Source: Dehalococcoidales bacterium
GTDB taxonomy: Bacteria > Chloroflexota > Dehalococcoidia > Dehalococcoidales > UBA3254
NCBI GenBank assembly: GCA_016926695.1
Contig: JAFGOB010000074.1
Location: forward strand, 1-8,563
Direction: 5' to 3'
Length of the DNA stretch: 8,563 bases
Part shown: one piece after another, positions 1-5,215 of the stretch
Position numbering within the stretch: the first letter of the stretch is position 1
Layout of the letters: every line of letters starts with the position of its first letter
Notes under the pieces: generated by a model
What the model saw: the letters and a program-made list of their open reading frames with translations, nothing else
Database searches by the model: none
Told to the model about the DNA's origin: nothing
Translations under genes and position numbers: made by a program

Positions 1-1
1 C

Positions 2-631
2 AAGTACAATGATCCCTCCGGCAAGTGGCCCAACTGGAGCAACATCGGTAAAGCCATTTCCAAGAGTTTTCAGACCGCCGTCAACGTCGTCAAAGAGAAC
101 ATGGGCGTTGTCCACACTGTTCTTGATGTGGCCGGGATGATCCCCGGTGTAGGTGAAGCCTTTGATGCCGTAAACGGCGTTATCTATGCCGCTGAAGGTG
201 ATTTTACCAATGCAGGCCTTTCCTTTTCATCATGCATACCAGTGATCGGAAATGCTATTGGCGGAGTTAAGCTGGCTACTGCTGGCATTGGTGTGATAGC
301 TACTGTTGCCAAAGGCATTGATAGAGCAACGAATACACATGATGTTTATCGTTCTATTGACAAGGCAAGTGGTTTAGTTGACTATATTGGTATGACGACT
401 GACTTCCCTCGTCGTGTTGGAGAACAATTGAAAAAAGCTGGGAGAAATATCGAAAAAATACCTGGACTTACTAATTTATCTAGGATAGATGCTCGTGCTG
501 TAGAACAGGCCTTAATTGAGTATCATGGACTATCCAAAAATGGAGGTACATTGACCAATAAAATTAATAGTATCGCCGCGACCAATCCAATTTATGACCA
601 ATCTATTAAGAGAGGTTGGGATTTGTTGTAG
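2..631 (+). CDS. Rhs/YD-repeat polymorphic toxin, C-terminal part with GIY-YIG nuclease tip (5' partial)
   Basis: The frame is open from the left edge to TAG at 629-631, so this is the last 209 codons of a longer protein; the ATG at 101 is internal, not the start. The first residues (YNDPSGKW) match the sequence that follows the Rhs-repeat-associated core. Residues 34-104 in this fragment (counted from the Met at 101: 1-71) are hydrophobic and glycine-rich (AGMIPGVGEAFDAVNGVIYA), like the pre-toxin regions of polymorphic toxins. From the Met at 101, residues 81-160 carry a GIY-YIG (URI-type) nuclease pattern: DVY 81-83, YIG 95-97, Arg104-Arg105, Glu135 in AVEQALIE, and Asn153 in TNKINS. By family knowledge this is a metal-dependent DNase delivered to competing cells. 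All key residues are present, so the toxin is probably active. The immunity gene follows immediately. The tip looks richer in A+T than the orphan Rhs core piece at 1175-1366. The Rhs identity is firm and the GIY-YIG assignment is likely. Confidence 0.85.
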   Translation, partial: KYNDPSGKWPNWSNIGKAISKSFQTAVNVVKENMGVVHTVLDVAGMIPGVGEAFDAVNGVIYAAEGDFTNAGLSFSSCIPVIGNAIGGVKLATAGIGVIATVAKGIDRATNTHDVYRSIDKASGLVDYIGMTTDFPRRVGEQLKKAGRNIEKIPGLTNLSRIDARAVEQALIEYHGLSKNGGTLTNKINSIAATNPIYDQSIKRGWDLL

Positions 632-650
632 AAGTCTGGTTATTTTCAAT

Positions 651-655
651 AGGAG
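651..655 (+). promoter_or_regulatory. Ribosome binding site of the immunity gene
   Basis: AGGAG lies 5 bp before the ATG at 661. It decides the start: the frame also extends back to a TTG at 616 inside the toxin gene, but no Shine-Dalgarno sequence precedes that codon at a useful distance. Confidence 0.7.
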
Positions 656-660
656 CCGTT

Positions 661-1167
661 ATGCCATTACGAGCAAACATTGGCGACATCATTGAAATAC
701 CGACATCCAAGGGGTTTGCTTATGTTCAGTGTACCCATCAGATTGAAGAGGAACAGATAGCTGTTATTCGTGTTCTGGATGGTTTTTTTAAAAATCGTCC
801 GATAGACTTTAATGAACTCGCGTACAACAAACATAAGTTCATAACAATTTTTCCACTTGATCTGGCGGTAAAACAAAATATTTTCGTAGTTGTTGGGCAT
901 GTAGCCGTGCCCAAAGAAGCCCAAAAGTTTCCACTCTTCCGTGCAGCTGGTGGTATTGATCGAAACGGGAACGTAATCAATTGGTGGTTATGGGATGGGA
1001 TAAAAAGTTGGCGCGTTGATAAACTTTCTCCTGAACAGTATAAGTTACCTATTAAGTCCATCCCCAATGATACAGCGTTGATAGAAATGATAGAAGAAGG
1101 CTGGACTCCAGAAACCGATAAAATGCGCGGTATTTGTACCAATATTCCATCTGAAACAAATTCTTAG
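661..1167 (+). CDS. Imm26-like immunity protein
   Basis: A 168-residue protein without signal peptide or membrane segment, so cytoplasmic. Its opening (ANIGDIIEIPTSKGFAYVQC) follows the Imm26 pattern, in which a G-D-hydrophobic-x-I-P motif is followed by a glycine/aromatic strand. A tryptophan-rich stretch (NWWLWDGIKSW) and an acidic C-terminal part (IEMIEEGWTPE) follow. The gene starts 29 bp after the toxin stop codon on the same strand, the standard toxin-then-immunity order, so its role is inferred to be binding and neutralising the GIY-YIG nuclease tip of the preceding Rhs protein. It shares the A+T-rich composition of the toxin tip, as expected if the two moved as one cassette. The family assignment is from motif memory; the immunity role rests mainly on position. 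Confidence 0.72.
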   Translation: MPLRANIGDIIEIPTSKGFAYVQCTHQIEEEQIAVIRVLDGFFKNRPIDFNELAYNKHKFITIFPLDLAVKQNIFVVVGHVAVPKEAQKFPLFRAAGGIDRNGNVINWWLWDGIKSWRVDKLSPEQYKLPIKSIPNDTALIEMIEEGWTPETDKMRGICTNIPSETNS

Positions 1168-1174
1168 TAAATAA

Positions 1175-1468
1175 CTCATTGCCACCAGCGTAAACGGTAC
1201 CATCCGGTACATCCACACGGACCACCTCTCCGGGACCTCGGCTATGTCCGATGCCGCCGGGGACCAGATCAATAGTACCGTAACCTATTACTCGTTCGGT
1301 ACCACGCGGTCCGGTTCCATCCCCACGGACCGGCTCTTTACCGGCCAGCGGCTTGTAGAGGGAATACGCTTAGATAAAACAAAGCATTGTTTCAGGGAGA
1401 GACCAAATCTGCCCTATCTCCACTACAACAATTACCCGGTAACTCCTTTTTTGCTACCCGTTTGCTAA
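1175..1468 (+). pseudogene. Orphan Rhs core fragment (displaced Rhs tip remnant)
   Basis: After a TAA at 1172-1174 an open frame reads through text typical of Rhs cores: IRYIHTDHLSGTSAMSDAAG, then TVTYYSFGTTRSG, then RLFTGQRLVEG. Family members have H-T-D-H-L-G-S, Y-Y-P-F-G-E and R-Y-T-G-Q-R at the same spacing. After RLVEG (about 1366) the similarity stops. The expected continuation (GLYYYGARYYDP) is absent and the remaining 33 codons to TAG/TAA-type stop are unrelated. There is no start codon or ribosome site in front. It is a gene remnant, probably left when a new toxin-immunity cassette was inserted ahead of an older tip. It is the richest in G+C of the left-hand region, unlike the immunity gene next to it. 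Confidence 0.75.
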
Positions 1469-1675
1469 CCGGACTTTGAGACCTAAAAAAAATCAGCTTC
1501 AAAACAGGGTTACCAAGTTTTCTTATAATTCACCGTTTTGAAGCTGATTGCCTTGATTTTCCTAGCCCATGGCTTATCCCGTATGCGCTACCAATGGTAA
1601 TCGAATTACCTCTCCTTCACAGGTTCTGAATTATCATTACCTTCTTTAACACGAATATGCTTGATTCGGACCGAG
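1367..1675. other. Stretch between Rhs remnant and - strand operon, no recognisable gene
   Basis: About 310 bp. It holds the end of the remnant's open frame, a 15-bp perfect inverted repeat with an adjoining A-run (see terminator), and a short open frame of about 35 codons on the - strand (VRIKHIRVKEGNDNSEP) without a start codon, which may be an eroded end of the small - strand gene. Nothing else is recognised. Confidence 0.5.
1485..1549 (-). terminator. Rho-independent terminator of the - strand operon
   Basis: AATCAGCTTCAAAAC at 1491-1505 and GTTTTGAAGCTGATT at 1535-1549 are perfect 15-bp complements. Read on the - strand, the hairpin is followed directly by eight T (1492-1485). It lies 127 bp past the last gene of the - strand unit. 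The loop is long (29 nt), which lowers confidence. An inverted repeat belonging to a mobile element is the alternative. Confidence 0.6.
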
Positions 1676-2089
1676 TTAGCTCTTACTCACCTTCATTGTT
1701 GACTTCCGTTGTTTCACCACAAAAAGTCTAGCTACCTCGCTTCGTAAATAACGCTGGACAAACGAATTGACCGTGCCGTCTGGATATAGAATATGGTTAC
1801 CGATCAACAGCTTCATTTTCTGTTCCAACACCGATTCGGAGCAAGGAACGCCGGCCTTAGCCTTAAGCTCAGTCAAACGAAAGTGGGAGTTTTCCCAGAG
1901 CCATTCCCAGATTTCATTATCGGAAGCACCCGCAAGATTGGTCAACTCATCAATAGATTGCACATCAAGGTTAGACCAGCCGATGATAATCTTAATGAGT
2001 TCCGGGTTATCCGCTATTATCAGCACCACTTCGGGCTTCTCATTCTGTTTGAACCAGTTAAGTTTTTCTGCAAAGAGACTTTCAGACAT
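1676..2089 (-). CDS. Small protein of unknown function, phage-module neighbour
   Basis: A 137-residue protein that I do not recognise. I choose the ATG at 2089 (MSESLFAEKLNW): it is preceded by AGGGA at a suitable distance and lies just 7 bp after the full-length end of the radical SAM frame. The frame extends further upstream to 2200, but that extension would overlap the radical SAM tail coded in another frame. The first half (residues about 1-65) is mixed helix and strand. The second half (FRLTELKAKAGVPCSESVLE, then LYPDGTVNSFVQRYLRSEV) has the layout of a small winged-helix-like domain ending in a basic tail (VKQRKSTMKVSKS), so DNA binding is possible but unproven. It is the last gene of the unit before the hairpin. 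Confidence 0.6.
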   Translation of the reverse strand: MSESLFAEKLNWFKQNEKPEVVLIIADNPELIKIIIGWSNLDVQSIDELTNLAGASDNEIWEWLWENSHFRLTELKAKAGVPCSESVLEQKMKLLIGNHILYPDGTVNSFVQRYLRSEVARLFVVKQRKSTMKVSKS

Positions 2090-2096
2090 ACTTTCC

Positions 2097-2252
2097 CTAC
2101 AAAACACAGTTGCAGTGTCCCAGACTATTTTCAAGCCCGCACCTTTGCCATAGTTCCTTTTCTTCCAAGCACAGAGCGATTTCCATTTGGGGGCGCACAC
2201 CTCTGGCGGTTTTGATTATATGTGAGTATATTTCATGCCTCATTGAAACTGA
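2097..2252 (-). pseudogene. C-terminal tail of the SPL-family radical SAM gene, beyond an in-frame TAG
   Basis: Reading on in the same frame past TAG 2253-2255 gives 51 residues to a second TAG at 2097-2099. The tail contains MEIALCLEEKELW and ends GHCNCVL. As I recall the family, SPL-type radical SAM proteins end with an I-x-L-C-x-E-x-x-x-x-W segment and a terminal C-N-C-x-L. The tail therefore belongs to the preceding gene: 336 residues + stop + 51 residues make a 388-codon original frame. There is no start signal of its own, so it is untranslated unless the stop is read through. Confidence 0.75.
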
Positions 2253-2255
2253 CTA
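2253..2255 (-). other. In-frame TAG interrupting the radical SAM gene
   Basis: The codon after DGRAR is TAG. Relatives, as I recall them, have Tyr here, so a single change from TAC or TAT explains it. Both sides stay in one frame, so this is a substitution, not an indel. Other genes in the window end with TAG, arguing against a reassigned code. Confidence 0.75.
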
Positions 2256-3263
2256 CCGGGCCCGTCCGTCCGGAGAATTATTCTTATCATCAATGCTTAT
2301 TGAAACAGGATTACGTATACCTAACTTTCTCTCCATTAACATGCGGGCAGCTTTATAGCTACATATTCCTCCGAGCGTAAGCCGATGTAGTGGCACTATT
2401 TGTAAAAGATGTTTGGTAAAAGCAGCATACGCTTCTTTCCATCCTTCGATGGGAATGATGGGCATCATGACGGCGCGCACCGGGTATCCTGCCAAAGCCG
2501 CCTGGCGCATCGCGTCTAACCGTTTAGTCACAGCAGGCACGTTCTCTTCGAAAATCCGGCATACCTCAGGGGGATTAACGCTCCAAGAGAGAATGGAATG
2601 GCTTTTATGCTCCAGTCCAATGAGCCGGTCAACGTTACCGCACTTGGTGAGGATCGTCAGGCGCGCAAAGGAATGGGCAGCGAAAAAAGGTATCATGATG
2701 GTGGAATAAGCCGTTAGAGAGTCAAGTGCTAGTGCATCCTGGAGCTTGCCGATGTAAAAGGCAGTCGGCTTCTGTAATCTGCGGGCTACGCGGTCAATCT
2801 CGGCAAGCATCTCCGGCAGATTTACATATATCTTGACCGTCGGAGAGAATTTCACTCCCTGCGTCCCGGCGAGATAACAATATTTACATCCATAAGGGCA
2901 AAATCCATAGGGCGAAAAGTGCCAGTAGTTGGGGCATGTGTTACCTTCCTCTTCGCTGAAACGGACTGCGTTCTTTAACTCACCGAAGACCAGAGTCTGT
3001 TTGCCTCTCCGGTGCAAAGTCAATGCATCGGTCTCGTTTAGCTCAATTCGGTTATGAGGCTTATCCAGGCATTCCACCAGATTAGCCTCAGGGTAAAGCC
3101 TGATAATACGCTCCAGATATCGCTTGCGCTCCGGGGTTGAGATGCTACCTTTAGCTAGATAAATTTGGGAAACCTTCAGGTAATCCGGACGGACAGGCTC
3201 GTAGTCTGAAGGCAACGATAAGTTATCATCAAACAAATTAGCCTGGCTAGGATTTTTTTTCAC
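2253..3263 (-). CDS. SPL-family radical SAM protein, cut short by a premature amber stop
   Basis: The product as read is 336 residues, starting at GTG 3263 with GGGGA about 6 bp upstream, 18 bp after the methyltransferase stop. The radical SAM cluster motif is C-PYG-C-KY-C (Cys122, Cys126, Cys129), which binds the [4Fe-4S] cluster that cleaves S-adenosylmethionine. Further family traits are the strand ARLTILTKCGNVDRL, SWSVNPPEV, the conserved GYPVRAVMMPIIPIEGW, and LGGICSYKAARMLMERKLG. These match the spore-photoproduct-lyase-like ('DNA repair photolyase') family rather than classical SplB. The substrate is unknown; a role in repair or modification of DNA is inferred. The frame stops at SPDGRAR-TAG, where relatives, as I recall them, continue with Tyr and about 50 more residues, and exactly such a tail follows in frame. 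The core is intact, but loss of the conserved tail probably inactivates it. Confidence 0.85.
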   Translation of the reverse strand: MKKNPSQANLFDDNLSLPSDYEPVRPDYLKVSQIYLAKGSISTPERKRYLERIIRLYPEANLVECLDKPHNRIELNETDALTLHRRGKQTLVFGELKNAVRFSEEEGNTCPNYWHFSPYGFCPYGCKYCYLAGTQGVKFSPTVKIYVNLPEMLAEIDRVARRLQKPTAFYIGKLQDALALDSLTAYSTIMIPFFAAHSFARLTILTKCGNVDRLIGLEHKSHSILSWSVNPPEVCRIFEENVPAVTKRLDAMRQAALAGYPVRAVMMPIIPIEGWKEAYAAFTKHLLQIVPLHRLTLGGICSYKAARMLMERKLGIRNPVSISIDDKNNSPDGRAR

Positions 3264-3281
3264 AATAATCCCCGTTTATCA

Positions 3282-4283
3282 TCAGCTTATTTGGACTGCT
3301 TTATCGCCGGTAAGTCTTTCCCATCGCTTAATGATGACATCACAATATGCCGGACTAAGCTCCATTAAATACGCTTTACGGGATGCTTTCTCCGCCGCGA
3401 TTAGTGTGGTACCTGAACCACCAAACGGATCGAAAACACCCGCTCCTTTTCCACTATACGCTTGCATAGAACGATAAGGGATTTCTACAGGACAGACCGC
3501 AGGATGCCCGAATTGCTCCATCTGATTGGTCACGGCTGGTATCTCCCAGACATCAGTATGATACTTCATCATATAATCACGGCCTTCACGCGTCATCTTT
3601 GGCATATCGCCAGATTTTTGATAGGCCAGCAATGCTTCCCATTCGAATGCAGGATAATAGCATGAATTACGGTGTATATGGGTATTTCTCGGTATCGCGT
3701 AATTAGCACCTGTCTTTTTCCAGATAATATTATCTAAAAAACTGAATCCATTCTCTTCAAAAAGAACAGGGTGGTGGCTTACGTGATTATGATGAGTAGT
3801 GCATCCATTCGATATGTTCCAAACGCAAACGCCTCCGGCTTTAAGAGTATCATGACAGTTCTGAATTATTTTACGCATATCTTCAAGATAGACCGGATAC
3901 TCCTCCCAATGAGAAAATGGTTTGTGGTTGAAACAAGGAGGACCACCGAAAACATGGTCCAGGATTCGTCCTTCTGTAAGCAGCATTACAGCCTCTTTGT
4001 CTCTTGAGTCGCCACAGAGAAGCCTGTGATTTCCCAAAGTAAATATATCGCCAGGCTTTGTCACTACGCCTGTATTGATAATTTCGGGAACCACATTTTC
4101 TTCATCATCCTCTTCGAGGATAAACCGCCGTATTTCTTCATCATTGAAGCCCAAGCTTTTAACGTCGACATCTTCTGATCTTAGTTCTTCTAGGACTTCT
4201 CTTAGCTTGGTAAAATCCCAATCAGCAATCTCGGCAGTTTTATTATCGGCAACAGCGAAAGCCCGCCGTTTAACGTCAGTCAT
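3282..4283 (-). CDS. DNA (N4/N6-type, beta class) methyltransferase, 3' part of an interrupted ParB-methyltransferase gene
   Basis: A 333-residue open frame from the internal Met at 4283; 13 more sense codons (KLGFEVVPVITIE) connect it back to the TAA at 4323. Residues 1-70 are the second half of a ParB-like domain (KRRAFAVADNKTAEIADWDF). GDIFTLGNHRLLCGDSRD (79-96) is the usual entry to ParB-linked methylases. Motif IV sits at 113-117 and the SAM-binding motif I, FDPFGGSGTT, at 284-293, followed by ELSPAYCD (308-315). Motif IV before motif I is the beta-class order. Motif IV reads GGPPC instead of DPPY or SPPY, losing the usual catalytic Asp/Ser and the aromatic residue. The enzyme would methylate exocyclic amino groups of adenine or cytosine. 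The motif IV change and the upstream stop suggest a pseudogene. A protein could still start at ATG 4283, but no good ribosome site is apparent there. Confidence 0.85.
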   Translation of the reverse strand: MTDVKRRAFAVADNKTAEIADWDFTKLREVLEELRSEDVDVKSLGFNDEEIRRFILEEDDEENVVPEIINTGVVTKPGDIFTLGNHRLLCGDSRDKEAVMLLTEGRILDHVFGGPPCFNHKPFSHWEEYPVYLEDMRKIIQNCHDTLKAGGVCVWNISNGCTTHHNHVSHHPVLFEENGFSFLDNIIWKKTGANYAIPRNTHIHRNSCYYPAFEWEALLAYQKSGDMPKMTREGRDYMMKYHTDVWEIPAVTNQMEQFGHPAVCPVEIPYRSMQAYSGKGAGVFDPFGGSGTTLIAAEKASRKAYLMELSPAYCDVIIKRWERLTGDKAVQIS

Positions 4284-4322
4284 CTCGATGGTGATTACCG
4301 GGACTACTTCAAAGCCAAGTTT

Positions 4323-4325
4323 TTA
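4323..4325 (-). other. In-frame TAA interrupting the ParB-methyltransferase gene
   Basis: The sequence reads RWKAA-TAA-KLGFEVVPV in one frame. Relatives usually have Leu, Gln or Lys at this place; TTA, CAA and AAA are each one base from TAA. No frameshift is involved. Confidence 0.8.
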
Positions 4326-4505
4326 AGCTGCCTTCCACCTGGTATGCCCGGCAATAATAGTGAAATCCTGGTCGCACAGAATAGGAACATTAAAACCGAA
4401 TGAGCGAATACTTTCGGCTACAGCTTCCACAGCGTGGTCATTTAGCCTTGGATTATTTTCCCAGGGACTCAATTTTATAAGCTCGATTTCCTTGACCTGA
4501 AGCAC
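4323..4505 (-). CDS. ParB/sulfiredoxin-type N-terminal domain, 5' part of the interrupted methyltransferase gene
   Basis: A 60-residue product from GTG 4505, with AGAGG at 4515-4519 (9 bp upstream). LSPWENNPRLND is the typical opening of ParB-like domains fused to phage and plasmid methylases. AVEAVAESIRSFGFNVPILC and the box AGHTRWKAA follow. It ends at TAA 4323-4325 inside the domain. The next codons, KLGFEVVPVI, are the normal continuation, so this is one 407-codon gene (3285-4505) split by a single nonsense codon rather than a separate protein. It is the first gene of the - strand unit, 37 bp or so after the predicted transcription start. The 60-residue piece alone is unlikely to fold into a working domain. 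Confidence 0.8.
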   Translation of the reverse strand: MLQVKEIELIKLSPWENNPRLNDHAVEAVAESIRSFGFNVPILCDQDFTIIAGHTRWKAA

Positions 4506-4548
4506 GATATCAGACCTCTGTTAGATTTCGTGACAGAACATATGTACT

Positions 4549-4577
4549 ATTTTAGTAGCTCGGATTTTCATTGTCAA
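4549..4577 (-). promoter_or_regulatory. Sigma-70-type promoter of the - strand operon
   Basis: On the - strand, TTGACA (4577-4572) is followed after exactly 17 bp by TAAAAT (4554-4549). The -35 box is perfect and the -10 box has five of six consensus bases. Transcription would start near 4542, giving a leader of roughly 37 nt before the GTG at 4505. The A+T-rich surroundings fit. No operator-like repeat is obvious. Confidence 0.75.
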
Positions 4578-5202
4578 GAGCATTTTGTCGCTCTCTTTTT
4601 ATGGTTACTGGATTTTTGCCAAATCTTCAATGAAGAGAAAGCAACTTTTGCAAACCTGGCATACGCTCTTTCTTCTCGAAAAAACTCGGCCAACATTTCC
4701 TGCGGCTATTCTGCTCATAGTGTTGACTTAACAAGTAGTATCGCTGGTAAGGTCAGGGCACCAGCCAAGAGCTTGACAATTGACCTGAAGAAGCTTGGTT
4801 ACGGAGGCAGCGCGGAGCGAACAGGCAATACTCAGGAAAATTCGGCACTGGTTCAGCTGCTTCCCCAAAAACCAGAGAACAAGCGCTCTAATTTTCCAGA
4901 GACGACCAGATATACCGAAACAGCGGCACAACCGCAACCGATGGATACATGGCAACTCCCTGGAACATCAGTCTCCGGTTGACCTTTCAGGAACATCGGT
5001 GTCAGAATGGTCAGAACAGTTCCCGTGTAGCTTTTCACCAGGTTGGGGTAATTCCATAATCAACAGCGGAATCCAGACCGCGGTTACCCGAAAAAACAGG
5101 AGTAGCTACAGCAGGATCCAAATCGTTATTATTGTTGCCTCTATAGTCACATCAAGACCAGCTTTCCCAGAGTGATTGGGAGTAGGTCAAGGTCAGAAAT
5201 AC
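4578..5202. other. Long region without a recognisable gene, upstream of the molybdopterin enzyme
   Basis: About 625 bp between the divergent promoter and the next gene's ribosome site. Overlapping open frames of up to 150 codons exist on both strands, but none has a known motif, a convincing start signal or protein-like composition. An imperfect direct repeat, GGAACATCAGT (4962-4972) and GGAACATCGGT (4990-5000), might be a regulator site. No strong + strand promoter was found; a TTGACA at 4773-4778 lacks a matching -10 box. Confidence 0.4.
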
Positions 5203-5208
5203 AGGGAG
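5203..5208 (+). promoter_or_regulatory. Ribosome binding site of the transhydroxylase-like gene
   Basis: AGGGAG lies 7 bp before the ATG at 5216 and supports that start over the later in-frame ATGs at residues 9, 14 and 24. Confidence 0.65.
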
Positions 5209-5215
5209 ATCACAA

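Noticed and set aside
738..1142. 134-codon open frame on the - strand opposite the immunity gene
   Set aside because: It is a shadow of the + strand gene; its serine- and proline-rich text has no family features.
1491..1549. 15-bp inverted repeat as the ends of a small insertion sequence or MITE
   Set aside because: The arms are only 29 bp apart, no target duplication is visible, and the T-run on the - strand after the last gene fits a terminator better.
2090..2200. Longer form of the small - strand gene, starting at 2200
   Set aside because: The extra N-terminus overlaps the tail of the radical SAM gene, which is in another frame and has clear family sequence; the ATG at 2089 has the better ribosome site.
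2253..2255. Pyrrolysine or general stop-codon reassignment as the explanation for the in-frame TAG
   Set aside because: The toxin and immunity genes end normally with TAG, the next gene upstream carries a TAA instead, and no pyl genes are in view. It is kept only as a check within the finding.
4843..4858. Possible sigma-54 promoter (GG, 10 bp, GC spacing) upstream of the molybdopterin enzyme
   Set aside because: The -12 side lacks the TT before GC and the -24 side has C for T; it lies about 360 bp from the gene. A match this weak is expected by chance.
4530..4982. 150-codon open frame on the + strand
   Set aside because: It starts inside the - strand promoter region, has no ribosome site and no recognisable motif, and the other frames over the same stretch are equally open.
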